Part shown: positions 1 to 8,176 of the stretch, piece by piece | How the letters are laid out: the number at the start of each line of letters is the position of its first letter | Position numbering within the stretch: the stretch's first letter is position 1 | Origin: an uncultured Lachnospiraceae bacterium | GTDB taxonomy: Bacteria; Bacillota_A; Clostridia; Lachnospirales; Lachnospiraceae | Direction of reading: 5' to 3' | Length of the DNA stretch: 64,000 nt | Assembly: GCA_902801585.1 (NCBI GenBank) | Contig: CADCIU010000002.1 | Location: forward strand, 42,784-106,783 | Position numbers and translations under genes: made by a program | Notes under the pieces: generated by a model | Database searches by the model: none | What the model saw: only the letters and a program-made list of their open reading frames with translations | Told to the model about the DNA's origin: nothing

Positions 1-910
1 ACTCCTGCGAACACATGCTCTCGGTGTTCATGATCCGCACGAAAATACCGTGTTTGTCCTGTGAATCCAATATCCTGTCGAGCTGTTCACTCTCAAGGAG
101 CATGCTGATCCTGACCCTGTCCGCTTCCGGCCAGTGCTCCTTCCCGCCGCTCAGGGACTCCGCAGCTCTCAGGATCCCCATCACATCGTTGAAATTCTTC
201 TCCTCATCTTCGAGAAGGAAAAAGTGGATCCTCCTGTTTCGGCGGTAAGTCACGATCCTCATAAGCAGGGATGGGTACTCCGCCGCATACCACCCCTTCA
301 TTTTCCTGATCTGTCTTTTGACTGTCACGCCGGGATCTTCGTGGACATTGCAGAACAGAAAAGAGCACTTCCGTGCCGCTTTCCGCTCGCTCTCGAAGAT
401 ACTCTCGGCCAGTCCCATATTGCGCTCTCCTGTCCCGTTAAAGACATATATTCTTGTTCTCCCGGACAGCCTTCCGATCGCGCCCCGATATCCGATCCGA
501 TTACCGAAAAATCCCGCGATCGTCAAAATTCCGGAAAGCGGAACAAGGACGCTGACGTAAGAGAGCAGGATGCTGTAGAACTGCAGAAATCTTTCGCTCA
601 CACCCGAGACCTGCGCCAGATACGCGATCTGGATCGCCGCCTCGTAGTCTGCGTCCATGGATACAGTCTGCATGAGACGGACGATCATGAAGGGGACGAT
701 GAGGAGACTATTTTTGAAATCTCCCGACTCCGTCTGCCACGAGTATATGAACCACGGAATATACAATATGCATGTATTGATCAGTGAGACCGCCAGCACG
801 ACATGGACCGGTGACTCGACTCTTCCGAAGAGATTGACGCCGCGAACACTGCCGACGATTCCGGAGACCGTCACGATCATCGCCAGGATCAGACATATAT
901 AGAAGATCAT
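1..910 (-). CDS. Membrane protein with cytoplasmic domain, C-terminus cut by window edge
   Basis: Read on the minus strand from ATG at 910, preceded by AGGAGT at good spacing. The frame stays open for about 303 codons and runs off the window, so the C-terminus is missing. The N-terminus (MIFYICLILAMIVTVSGIVG) is a membrane segment. At least one more hydrophobic stretch follows (about residues 45-65), and another precedes a soluble part beginning GRLSGRTRIYVFNGTGERN. That soluble part has a beta-strand/glycine turn reminiscent of a Rossmann nucleotide-binding start, as in RCK/TrkA-N domains, but this is a weak resemblance. It lies 6 bp after the stop of the CmpB-like gene, so the two are probably co-transcribed. 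Function not recognised. Confidence 0.75.
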   Translation of the reverse strand, partial: MIFYICLILAMIVTVSGIVGSVRGVNLFGRVESPVHVVLAVSLINTCILYIPWFIYSWQTESGDFKNSLLIVPFMIVRLMQTVSMDADYEAAIQIAYLAQVSGVSERFLQFYSILLSYVSVLVPLSGILTIAGFFGNRIGYRGAIGRLSGRTRIYVFNGTGERNMGLAESIFESERKAARKCSFLFCNVHEDPGVTVKRQIRKMKGWYAAEYPSLLMRIVTYRRNRRIHFFLLEDEEKNFNDVMGILRAAESLSGGKEHWPEADRVRISMLLESEQLDRILDSQDKHGIFVRIMNTESMCSQE

Positions 911-916
911 CGGTCG

Positions 917-1495
917 TTACTCCTTACTGTTTTGGCTTGTATCCTTTCTTTTATCCACAATCTGATACGCTGTGCAGTCTATGATAAATGCAGCGGCGAG
1001 CACACCGCAGATCACAGTCAGGATGTTCCAATTGACATTCTGCAGCAGGCGTATATAGAGCGGGATGACCAGATAGATCAAAAAGAGTCCTGAAAAGCCG
1101 AAAAAGAGCACGGACCGCAGGCAGACATACCCGTTGATATTTCCGTAATTCCATTTCTCGACGTTGTAGTCCCATAGCCTTGTGTCAAAGAACTCACACA
1201 GGACCATGCCCGTGACATATTCCATAATGCCCGAGACCGCTACGCAAAGGCCGAATACCACAAGCGGGCTGGCCTTGAAGGGGTAGACAAGAAAAGTATA
1301 GGCGGCGCCGCCAAACACATAGATCGGGATCCACGGACCGAAAGAGGAACCTCTTTTGGTCCAGTATCCCAGATCGATCTTGTAGAACAGCTCCTCATAG
1401 ATGAAACCAAACACACCGCTGCTCACCATGATCAGGATCAAAAGATCGGCCAGCTGCACTGTGTTCCATCCGGTTTCCTGCTGAATCAGATGCAT
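917..1495 (-). CDS. CmpB-like putative ABC-transporter type IV membrane protein
   Basis: A 192-residue membrane protein with about five hydrophobic segments. The middle of the protein carries the pattern typical of the putative ABC-transporter type IV/CmpB family (formerly DUF1113): an EYVTG segment, then RLWDY, then an NINGYVCLRSVLFFG stretch. Members are small integral membrane proteins common in Clostridia; no substrate is established. The start ATG at 1495 is preceded by AAGGAGGAA. The next gene starts 6 bp after its stop, suggesting an operon with the truncated membrane protein at the window edge. The upstream boundary is the trmD terminator hairpin. Confidence 0.8.
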   Translation of the reverse strand: MHLIQQETGWNTVQLADLLILIMVSSGVFGFIYEELFYKIDLGYWTKRGSSFGPWIPIYVFGGAAYTFLVYPFKASPLVVFGLCVAVSGIMEYVTGMVLCEFFDTRLWDYNVEKWNYGNINGYVCLRSVLFFGFSGLFLIYLVIPLYIRLLQNVNWNILTVICGVLAAAFIIDCTAYQIVDKRKDTSQNSKE

Positions 1496-1530
1496 TAGTC
1501 ATTCCTCCTTTTCTATAACCCATTATAATA

Positions 1531-1568
1531 AAAAAAGCGTCAGGATACAGTTTCCTGACGCTATTTTT
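1531..1568 (-). terminator. Rho-independent terminator of trmD
   Basis: Inverted repeat AGCGTCAGGA (1536-1545) with TCCTGACGCT (1553-1562) and a 7-nt loop, flanked by an A-run at 1531-1536 that becomes a U-run on the minus strand. It sits 48 bp after the trmD stop. The T-rich flank at 1563-1568 could also allow termination in the other direction. Confidence 0.85.
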
Positions 1569-1615
1569 GTGAATTATTCTGTTGTCCGAGTTGTTCTGTG
1601 ATGCACAGACGCGCT

Positions 1616-2437
1616 CTATTTCCGGCCGGTCCTCAGGTCCCGCAGGATCCCGGCCTCTTCCTCTGTCAGCGCTCTCCCTTCGATCAGATCCGGCCTTCGC
1701 TCCAGTGTTCTGCGCAGCGACTCCGCAAGACGCCACAACCGGATCTTCTCATGGTTTCCGGACAGCAGGATCTCAGGCACTGCCTCGCCCTCGTAAACGG
1801 CAGGCTGTGTGTACTGCGGATACTCCAAAAGGCCGTTCTCGAAAGACTCCTCCGACGTGCTCTCGCTTCGGATCGCGCCCGGCAGAAGTCTGGTCACCGC
1901 ATCGGTGACGGCCATGGCCGCAATCTCTCCACCGGTCAAAATATAGTCCCCGATCGAGATTTCTTCATCCGTATGGCGGTAGATCCGCTCATCCATGCCC
2001 TCGTAGTGTCCGCAGATCAGGATCAGATGGTCAAGATCTGCATAGCGGTGTGCTCTCTTTTGGTCAAATCGTGCGCCCGCCGGCGACATAGCGGCAGTGA
2101 CAGAGCGCATCTTCAAACCTGCGCTCTCCGCGTCATTGGACTCCTTAGGAACTGCGCTCTCCGCACTTAAGGTTTCCTTGGGGTTTTCACCTTCCGCGCT
2201 CCGCGCCTTTTCCTTCACATATTTAAGCGCGTCCAGCACGGGGCCGCACCGCATGACCATACCGGCGCCGCCGCCAAACGGCGAATCATCGATGTGCCGA
2301 AAGCTCCCCGGCGCAAAATCTTTGATGTCGACGATCTCCAGCTCCAGGCTCCCTTTGAGGATCGCTCTTTTGATGACAGGGCCTTGTGTAAAACTCTCAA
2401 AGAGCTGAGGAAACATCGTTAAGATCGATATTTTCAT
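1616..2437 (-). CDS. trmD: tRNA (guanine-N1)-methyltransferase TrmD
   Basis: Methylates G37 of tRNAs using S-adenosylmethionine, which prevents +1 frameshifting. Starts MKISILTMFP, with the conserved DDSPFGGGAGMVM region and the trefoil-knot SAM site GHYEGMDERI, then YILTGGE and the C-terminal helical domain. The family is usually about 240-250 residues. This protein carries an extra charged, low-complexity insert of roughly 30 residues (EGENPKETLSAES onward) just before the MSPAGARFDQK strand. ATG at 2437 overlaps the stop of the AI-2E-family gene (TGATG); a GTG one codon earlier is also in frame but less likely. In many bacteria trmD sits with rimM and rpsP; here it does not. Confidence 0.96.
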   Translation of the reverse strand: MKISILTMFPQLFESFTQGPVIKRAILKGSLELEIVDIKDFAPGSFRHIDDSPFGGGAGMVMRCGPVLDALKYVKEKARSAEGENPKETLSAESAVPKESNDAESAGLKMRSVTAAMSPAGARFDQKRAHRYADLDHLILICGHYEGMDERIYRHTDEEISIGDYILTGGEIAAMAVTDAVTRLLPGAIRSESTSEESFENGLLEYPQYTQPAVYEGEAVPEILLSGNHEKIRLWRLAESLRRTLERRPDLIEGRALTEEEAGILRDLRTGRK

Positions 2438-3699
2438 CACGCATCACCATCATCGATCTGCTTTTCATCTTCGAGCTGCTTTTCATCTTCGAGCTGCTTT
2501 TCTTTATTGACCTGCTTCTCTTTCTTCTTGCCGCGCGAGGATTTTCCCGATCGTCTCGCCTCCTCTTCCGCATCCAGTCTGGCTCTTCGCTGCTCCAGCC
2601 ACGGGAGTATCCCCTCCTCATAAGAGAAGTCGATGATCGCAGCCATCGGGATCGCGAGAAGGATTCCCACAATACCGAAAATATTGCCGAAGACAACGAT
2701 CGAGATCAGGATCAGCAGGCCGGAAACTCCCAAAGAATCTCCGAACAGCTTGGGTTTGATCACATAGCCGTCCAGCGTCTGCAGGACACAAGTCAGTATA
2801 ATGAACATCAGCGCATGCCAGGGATTGACCAGAAGCAGGATAAAGCCTCCGATCGCGCCGCCAATGATGGGACCGAAGCTCGGGATCAGGTTGGTGACAC
2901 CGCAGACCACGGCGATCAGTCCGATGTACTGCATCTGGGTGATCGCCATAAAGACCGCTGTAATGCCTCCCACGATCGCCGCATCCAGCAGTGAGTACAC
3001 GATATACCGCACAAGAATGTCGTTGCATTTTCTGAAAAAGTGCAGTACCTGCTGATAGCGCTTTGCAGGCATCAGTGCCTTGAGAAGGCGGCGTGTGCCG
3101 TCTTTGAGCTTTTTCTTCGCTCCAAGAAGGTACACGGAAAGAATAACAGCGAGCAGCCAGCTCACAATATTTTTGCCGATCCCGGCAGAAGCGCTCACGA
3201 TCCTCCTCAGAGCGGTGGACAAGATCTGCGATCCCGTCTTGATCAGGTCTTCTGACGAAGTCATGAAATCCCCGAGCTGGTCTCCCACATCGATCCCACC
3301 GATGATCAGATTGTCGAACATCCTCTGCAGAGACGCTATATAGCCGTCCATGTTTCTGAGGAGAAGAGAGACACTCTCGATCAGCTGCGGGATCAGCGTC
3401 AGAAGGAGCAGCATAAAGAGCAGGATCACGGCGATCATTCCCACAAAGATCGAAAGACCCCAGCGAATGGATTCCCTCTTTATGGACGAAAACACATTTC
3501 TCTGCAGGAACTCCGCCAGCGGATTGACCAGATACGCGACCACACATCCGAAAATGATGGGCTTAAAGAAGCCAAAGAGCGTACCCAGCGCTTCATCGAT
3601 CGGCCCGATATGCGTCAAAACAACATACCCCACCACACCGATCAGGATCGCGACTGCATTGTTATACCATTTTTGATTTCTTAATGAATTCTTATTCAT
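2437..3699 (-). CDS. AI-2E/PerM family membrane transporter
   Basis: A 420-residue integral membrane protein of the AI-2E transporter (PerM/YdiK) family. It has an N-terminal pair of membrane segments, a long amphipathic region, then a membrane block with characteristic motifs such as NLIPSFGPIIGG and TLDGYVIKPKLFG and a final hairpin ending GILLAIPMAAI. Members move small metabolites or ions; substrate cannot be predicted. The C-terminal 40 residues are a charged cytosolic tail ending in KQLEDEKQLEDEKQIDDG, produced by tandem duplicated DNA at about 2457-2515. No clear Shine-Dalgarno precedes ATG 3699; translation may be coupled to the CofE-like gene 13 bp upstream. Its stop overlaps the trmD start. 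Confidence 0.9.
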   Translation of the reverse strand: MNKNSLRNQKWYNNAVAILIGVVGYVVLTHIGPIDEALGTLFGFFKPIIFGCVVAYLVNPLAEFLQRNVFSSIKRESIRWGLSIFVGMIAVILLFMLLLLTLIPQLIESVSLLLRNMDGYIASLQRMFDNLIIGGIDVGDQLGDFMTSSEDLIKTGSQILSTALRRIVSASAGIGKNIVSWLLAVILSVYLLGAKKKLKDGTRRLLKALMPAKRYQQVLHFFRKCNDILVRYIVYSLLDAAIVGGITAVFMAITQMQYIGLIAVVCGVTNLIPSFGPIIGGAIGGFILLLVNPWHALMFIILTCVLQTLDGYVIKPKLFGDSLGVSGLLILISIVVFGNIFGIVGILLAIPMAAIIDFSYEEGILPWLEQRRARLDAEEEARRSGKSSRGKKKEKQVNKEKQLEDEKQLEDEKQIDDGDA

Positions 3700-3713
3700 G
3701 AATTCTTATTCAT
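3686..3713. repeat. Tandem 14-bp duplication at a gene junction
   Basis: The 14-mer GAATTCTTATTCAT occurs twice without a gap (3686-3699 and 3700-3713). It spans from the stop codon of the CofE-like gene to the start codon of the AI-2E-family gene. The duplication displaces the AI-2E start from any visible ribosome binding site and looks like a recent slippage event. Confidence 0.8.
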
Positions 3714-4915
3714 CAGTCATTTGTATAATTGTCAAAATACCCCTGTACGAGCACAACCGGTGTTCCCTTATCGCCGGATCCGCTGGTGAGATCACAGAGT
3801 GAACCGATCAGATCGGTGAGCTGACGGGGTGTAGTTCCCTGAGATGCCATGCTTCCCTTGAGATCCGCGTCCTTCTTGCGAATGCTCTCGGAGATCGCCT
3901 TTTTCAGTTCCTCGCCGGAAAGCTCCTTGTAATCATTGTCAGCAAGATATTTGAGTTTGAGCTCGTTGGGTGTTCCGATCAGGCCGTCCGTAAAGAAAGG
4001 AGAAACGACCGGATCCGCCAGCTCCCAGATCTTGCCCTGAGGATCCTTGAATGCGCCGTCTCCGTAAACCATCACTTCGACATGTTTTCCGGTCTCTTTG
4101 AGGATGTGGTCCTGAATGCTGTTGACAAGGTCTTTCGCGTCTCTGGGGAAGAGCTTGATCTTATCTTCCGTAGATTTGTTGGAGCCCAGAAGGCCGTACA
4201 GCTCATTGCAGCCGCTGCCGTTCACCGGCGCGTTCATGATCTCATCGAGGCTGCAGACAGCTTTGGCACCTGCGGCAAGAAGGATCCTCTTGGTGCGCTT
4301 TCTGGTGTGAATATCGCAGTTGAGGATATGGTCGGCATATTCCAGGATCGCCTTGGGCTGATTGGCAAAAATGATCTCCACTTCAGCGCCGCTTTCACGG
4401 ATCAGGTTCTCGTAATACTCCACGTAGTCAACGCCGGTAAACTCATGCTTGTTGCTGCCGAAAAGCTCTCTGTATTTGGCAAGCGTGAGCACGTCACTGT
4501 AGGGATTGACGCCGGCTTCGTCGATCATGTCCAGGCTCACCAGTTCATTTCCGACTTCGTCAGAGGGATAGCTGAGCATCAGAACGACTTTTTCAGCGCC
4601 CATCGCGATGCCTCTGAGGCAGATCGCGAACCGGTTGCGGGAAAGGATCGGGAAAATGACACCGATGGTTCCGCCGCCGAGTTTATTCCTCACATCTGCT
4701 GCAATGTCCTTAACGCTGCAATAATTACCCTGCGCACGCGCAACGATCGATTCTGTCACCGCGATCACGTCGCGGTCACGAAGCTCAAATCCTTCACTCT
4801 CGGCTGCCTTCAGCACACTGTCTGTTACGATCACGCTCAGGTCATCACCCTCCCTGATGATGGGGCAGCGGATACCTCTTGAAACTGTGCCGACTCTGCG
4901 TTCTGATTTACTCAT
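3713..4915 (-). CDS. CofE-like coenzyme F420-0:L-glutamate ligase family protein
   Basis: A 400-residue protein of the F420-0:gamma-glutamyl ligase family: GDDLSVIVTDSVLKA near the N-terminus, DRDVIAVTESIVARAQGN (residues about 43-60), and NELYGLLGSNKSTEDKIKLFPRD in the middle. CofE adds glutamate to the F420 precursor in methanogens and Actinobacteria. Clostridia that lack F420 carry longer homologues like this one whose substrate is unknown, so an amide-ligase role on another acid is inference. Start ATG 4915 follows AAAGGAGAATCAAGC. It has its own promoter in the 113-bp gap after the cation efflux gene and is followed closely by the AI-2E-family gene and trmD, probably one transcript. Confidence 0.85.
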   Translation of the reverse strand: MSKSERRVGTVSRGIRCPIIREGDDLSVIVTDSVLKAAESEGFELRDRDVIAVTESIVARAQGNYCSVKDIAADVRNKLGGGTIGVIFPILSRNRFAICLRGIAMGAEKVVLMLSYPSDEVGNELVSLDMIDEAGVNPYSDVLTLAKYRELFGSNKHEFTGVDYVEYYENLIRESGAEVEIIFANQPKAILEYADHILNCDIHTRKRTKRILLAAGAKAVCSLDEIMNAPVNGSGCNELYGLLGSNKSTEDKIKLFPRDAKDLVNSIQDHILKETGKHVEVMVYGDGAFKDPQGKIWELADPVVSPFFTDGLIGTPNELKLKYLADNDYKELSGEELKKAISESIRKKDADLKGSMASQGTTPRQLTDLIGSLCDLTSGSGDKGTPVVLVQGYFDNYTND

Positions 4916-4979
4916 ATGCTTGATTCTCCTTTATTTTAACCAATTTGCAGGAACAGATCACTTCCTGAAATCCCATTAA

Positions 4980-5008
4980 ATTATAAAGTCTTGCCTTCTG
5001 TTCTGCAA
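4980..5008 (-). promoter_or_regulatory. Sigma-A type promoter of the CofE-like gene
   Basis: TTGCAG (5008-5003), a 17-bp spacer and TATAAT (4985-4980) on the minus strand, about 65 bp upstream of the CofE-like start. It would also drive the AI-2E-family gene and trmD. Confidence 0.65.
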
Positions 5009-5028
5009 TGGAAAATGAATAATGAAAA

Positions 5029-6180
5029 TTACTCTTCGGCAAAGTCTGTATCCATTGCGGCCTGAAGCACATAATCGGGGAAAGCTTTCTGCACATCACT
5101 CACCGTTTCCCTGTACACAGCCCTTCGGTCTTTTGCCGCAAGACTGACAACGATGTCGAAGCGCATCTCCTTGCGGTCTTTGACCAGGTAGAAGCCGTGC
5201 ATCTGCTTGACTTCCGGATGGGAGAAGACGATCTCACGGACCTTTTTCCTGGTCTCGATCACTTCTTCATCTCTTGTATTCACCGAGTATACGCCGACCG
5301 CTGTCAGGGCGACATGATGCTCTTTATAGACCGCCATCTGGATCTTGCGGATCAGAAGGTCCAGCCGGTCAGCTGAATAAGTGTCCGGAACTTCCACATG
5401 GATGGAACCGTTCCATGCGTCCGGTCCATAGTTATTGAGTACCAGATCATAAGCGCCCTGTACATCAGGGAAACTCGTGACCGTATGTTTGATGTTTCTT
5501 GCCAGCTCAGGATCATTCTGCTCTCCCAGTATCTTCGAGATCGTATCCCGCAGCATTTCGATGCCGGATTTAATGATCACAACGGAAATGATCGCACCGA
5601 GCCATGCTTCCAGCGATATGTGGAAGATCAGGAATATTCCCGCCGCGACAAGCGTGGACGCGGAGATGATGGAATCGAGTGTGGCGTCTTCCCCGGAATT
5701 GATCAGGGAATCCGAATTGACCTTCTCGCCGACGCTCTTGACGTAGCGGCCAAGCAGTATTTTGACAACGACTGCCACGGCCACAATGATCAAAGACACC
5801 ATATTGTAATCCGGTGTCTCCGGGTGCAGGATCTGCTTGACGGATTCTACAAAAGAAGTGATGCCAGCATACATGACGATCACGGAGATGATCATGGCGC
5901 TCAGATATTCGATGCGCCCGTATCCAAAGGGGTGTTTCTTATCCGGCTCCTTTCCTGCGAGCCTTGTGCCGACAATGGTGATCAGAGAGCTCCCCGCATC
6001 GGATATGTTGTTCACGGCATCGAGCACGATGGCAATGGAATGGGTCATAAGGCCAATGACCGCCTTAAATGCTGCCAGCGCCACGTTGGCGATGATTCCG
6101 ATGATACTGGTTTTTACGATCGTCTTCTCTCTGGATGTATCATTGTTGTTCGCGTTTTCCAACTCATAGATATTGTTCAT
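5029..6180 (-). CDS. Cation diffusion facilitator (CDF) family transporter
   Basis: A divalent metal/proton antiporter of about 383 residues in the cytoplasmic membrane. TM2 has the metal-site motif HSIAIVLDAVNNISDAGSS, followed by KKHPFGYGRIEYLSA, which is diagnostic of CDF proteins. TM5 carries NSGEDATLDSIISA, where an HxxxD-type second half-site is usual. The C-terminal cytoplasmic domain (about residues 210-300) has the ferredoxin-like dimerisation fold (GAYDLVLNNYGP, SIHVEVPD). It extends beyond the usual 300 residues with a further C-terminal regulatory region. An upstream in-frame start exists, but ATG 6180 has GAGGTG at correct spacing and matches family N-termini. Zn/Fe/Mn specificity cannot be read. 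Confidence 0.9.
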   Translation of the reverse strand: MNNIYELENANNNDTSREKTIVKTSIIGIIANVALAAFKAVIGLMTHSIAIVLDAVNNISDAGSSLITIVGTRLAGKEPDKKHPFGYGRIEYLSAMIISVIVMYAGITSFVESVKQILHPETPDYNMVSLIIVAVAVVVKILLGRYVKSVGEKVNSDSLINSGEDATLDSIISASTLVAAGIFLIFHISLEAWLGAIISVVIIKSGIEMLRDTISKILGEQNDPELARNIKHTVTSFPDVQGAYDLVLNNYGPDAWNGSIHVEVPDTYSADRLDLLIRKIQMAVYKEHHVALTAVGVYSVNTRDEEVIETRKKVREIVFSHPEVKQMHGFYLVKDRKEMRFDIVVSLAAKDRRAVYRETVSDVQKAFPDYVLQAAMDTDFAEE

Positions 6181-6283
6181 TGCTGCACCTCTTCTGTTTT
6201 TTTTGATTTTGCACAATTTAATTTTATACTAGAGTACTGTCTTTGTAAAGAGAAGATTCCCATCACTTTTTTCAAAATAGGGG

Positions 6284-6312
6284 TTGCAATTCTCCTCCTG
6301 ACCATATATAAT
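6284..6312 (+). promoter_or_regulatory. Promoter of tRNA-Pro
   Basis: TTGCAA (6284-6289), a 17-bp spacer and TATAAT (6307-6312), placing transcription start near 6319, about 50 bp before the tRNA. Confidence 0.75.
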
Positions 6313-6367
6313 AGCATTTGCCTGTTGAAAAGCAGGTACTTCGATTAAGAAGTTCTTTTATAAAGAT

Positions 6368-6441
6368 CGGGGTGTAGCGCAGCTGGCTAGCGCACTTCGT
6401 TAGGGACGAAGGGGTCGTGGGTTCGAATCCCGTCACTCCGA
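6368..6441 (+). tRNA. tRNA-Pro (anticodon AGG)
   Basis: Cloverleaf fits: acceptor CGGGGTG (6368-6374) with CACTCCG (6434-6440), D stem GCGC/GCGC, anticodon stem CTTCG/CGAAG around loop TTAGGGA, TTCGAAT T-loop, discriminator A6441. CCA is not encoded. The anticodon is AGG (reads CCU), i.e. A34 rather than the more common TGG or GGG. It has its own promoter and terminator. Confidence 0.93.
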
Positions 6442-6452
6442 TGAATAGAAAA

Positions 6453-6488
6453 GCTCGTAAACATGATGTTTACGGGCTTTTTTCTTTT
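6453..6488 (+). terminator. Terminator of tRNA-Pro
   Basis: GCTCGTAAACA (6453-6463), loop TGA, TGTTTACGGGC (6467-6477) followed by a T-rich run through 6488. Confidence 0.9.
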
Positions 6489-6569
6489 TATTATCTTTTA
6501 TCCCCGGGATTTTTGCTATACTGAAAACAGAAAGCATTCCGAGCAGTATTTTCGCGAAAAGGGGGCTTT

Positions 6570-7545
6570 ATGGACGAATATACTTTTGATGCCTTTATCA
6601 GCTACAGTCATCGCGATCTTTCCTTTGGGAAATGGCTGCAGAGAAAACTCGAGACGAAAGATCCGCACTGCTCTCGTGACCGGGATCATCACTGCGATCA
6701 TTGCTGCCACCGGAGGCACCCTCTTATGGCGAAACGCTGTGATCTCCCGTGAAAACAAACAGCTCAACTACGACATCTACGGTGCTGCGATCGTCTCCGT
6801 CACGCAGAAGGAAGAGCTCGAGCCCGATGACATTGCTTTTTTGATCGCTTCCGCTGAGGAGGGCAACACCAAAGCCATTCTTTTTTTGATAGACTGTTAC
6901 CTTCACGGATGGGGCACGGAGCAGGATTTTGACCAGGCCTTTTACTGGAGCCAAAAGGGCGCGGAGCTTGGAGATCCCAAGTGCATGGTCGCGCTCTCCA
7001 ACCGTTATTTCAACGGAGAAGGTGTAGAGAAAAATCCAGAGGAGTCTTTCAAGTGGAACATGAAAGCGGCGGAGGCGGGCGAACCTTCCGGAATGCTCAA
7101 TGTCGGGATCGACTACGAGGAAGGGATCGGCGTCGAACCGGATCCCGCGCAGGCATTTGCCTGGTATCAGAAGAGTGCCGAGACGGGCTATGATCTGGGC
7201 ATGTACAATCTTGCGCGCTGCTATCTCACGGGCTTAGGGACCGAAAGGGACCCGGCCAATGCTTTCGTTTGGACTGAAAAGCTCGCGAACACCGGTAATG
7301 CTTCCGGCATGTATAATCTCGGCCTGATGTACCAGAACGGATTCGGTACGCAGGAAGATCCGGCGCTCGCCTACAAATGGTACAAAAAGGCGGCAGAAGC
7401 GGGCGACGCCGATGGCGCTTACATGACAGGATGGTGCTGGGAGAACAATTACGGCGTCACAGATCCTGCTTCCGAGTGGTACAAAAAAGCCTCCGAGCTT
7501 GGAAGTGAAAAAGCTGCGGAGGCACTAAACAGGCTGAGTGAGTAA
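6570..7545 (+). pseudogene. Broken TIR domain - membrane segment - Sel1 repeat protein
   Basis: ATG 6570 follows AAAAGGGGG and opens MDEYTFDAFISYSHRD then FGKWLQRKLE, the classic start of a TIR domain (first strand and BB-side motif). This frame then loses homology near 6655 and stops at 6752. The frame that continues coherently is shifted (+1 relative, entering near 6650). It reads KIRTALVTGIITAIIAATGG (a membrane segment), then about 250 residues of Sel1-like repeats with the expected 36-residue spacing (for example YLHGWGTEQDFDQAFYWSQK and YLTGLGTERDPANAFVWTEK). About 100 residues of TIR body are missing, so an internal deletion with frameshift best explains it. Intact relatives, as I recall them, have TIR, a membrane helix and Sel1 repeats. 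The Sel1 part might still be translated from an internal start, but I see no good one. Confidence 0.75.
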
Positions 7546-7602
7546 ACGGACCGGTCACCGCTGCTGCCCATGAACAAAACATGAGCAGGTAACGGTCCGT
7601 TT
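7544..7602. terminator. Bidirectional hairpin between convergent genes
   Basis: AAACGGACCG (7544-7553) pairs with CGGTCCGTTT (7593-7602), with a long loop containing smaller pairings. It lies between the converging Sel1 gene (+) and YbjQ-like gene (-); T/A-rich flanks on both sides. Confidence 0.6.
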
Positions 7603-7617
7603 ATTTCAGTTCTTTTA

Positions 7618-7932
7618 TTAATCCTTGATCTTCACCGCCGTGCCGTAAGCCATTACTTCCGCTGCGCTCTGCATGACAGACGCCGAGCTGTAACGGATGG
7701 CAACGATCGCATCTGCTCCCATTTCTTCTGCTTCTGCGACCATGCGCTTGGTTGCGAGCGCACGGGCGTCGTTCATCATCTGATTGTAGCGCGTCAGCTC
7801 TCCGCCCACGAGGGTCTTGAGTCCGGCCCCGATGTCGCGCACAGCATTGACAGTCTGGATCGTACTTCCCTTGACCAGGCCCAGTGTCTCGAGTTCTTTT
7901 CCGGAAATTGTTTCAGTAGTTGTCAAGATCAT
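7618..7932 (-). CDS. YbjQ/UPF0145 family protein
   Basis: About 104 residues of the YbjQ (DUF74, heavy-metal-binding-like) family, which forms pentameric rings of unknown function. Recognisable strands are MILTTTETISGKE, a GLVKGSTIQTVNAVRDIGAG segment and GADAIVAIRYSSASVMQSAAEVMAYGTAV (read as two adjoining stretches). ATG 7932 has AAGGAG 8 nt upstream; the GTG four codons earlier would overlap that site. The start lies inside the end of the small membrane protein gene (20-bp overlap), so translation is likely coupled. Confidence 0.88.
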   Translation of the reverse strand: MILTTTETISGKELETLGLVKGSTIQTVNAVRDIGAGLKTLVGGELTRYNQMMNDARALATKRMVAEAEEMGADAIVAIRYSSASVMQSAAEVMAYGTAVKIKD

Positions 7933-8140
7933 CTTCTTCTCCACTCCTTATCTCCCGAATCCGGGTTGACAATGTGTAAACCATACCTATTCCAAGCAGG
8001 ATGAGCGGGACCGCCATAAGGAGCACCGCCGGTTCTGCGATGGATTCATAAAACAGCAAAGCACAATATACGGCCAAATATAACAAGAATAAAACAGTGA
8101 TGACGATCGGTGCGATCATCTTTTTTGCATGGGATGACAT
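7913..8140 (-). CDS. Small two-helix membrane protein
   Basis: 75 residues: a basic start (MSSHAKKM), two hydrophobic helices (IAPIVITVLFLLYLAVYCAL and PAVLLMAVPLILLGIGMVYT) and an acidic tail (SGEEDDLDNY). No family recognised. ATG 8140 is preceded by AGAAAGAAGG. It lies between the PTS IIBC gene (36 bp upstream) and the YbjQ-like gene (overlapping), so it is probably part of that transcript; coupling to the YbjQ-like ring protein suggests a membrane partner for it, an inference. Confidence 0.75.
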   Translation of the reverse strand: MSSHAKKMIAPIVITVLFLLYLAVYCALLFYESIAEPAVLLMAVPLILLGIGMVYTLSTRIREIRSGEEDDLDNY

Positions 8141-8176
8141 GATACGACCTTCTTTCTTTACTCCCCGGCCCCGGGT

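Noticed and set aside
1..787. Plus-strand frames at the left edge (up to 217 codons)
   Set aside because: The minus strand carries a coherent membrane protein with ribosome binding site and operon spacing; the plus frames are its shadow.
6463..6700. In-frame N-terminal extension of the Sel1 frame starting at 6463
   Set aside because: It begins inside the tRNA terminator, has no ribosome binding site, and its sequence is not TIR-like; the true start signal is at 6570 in another frame.
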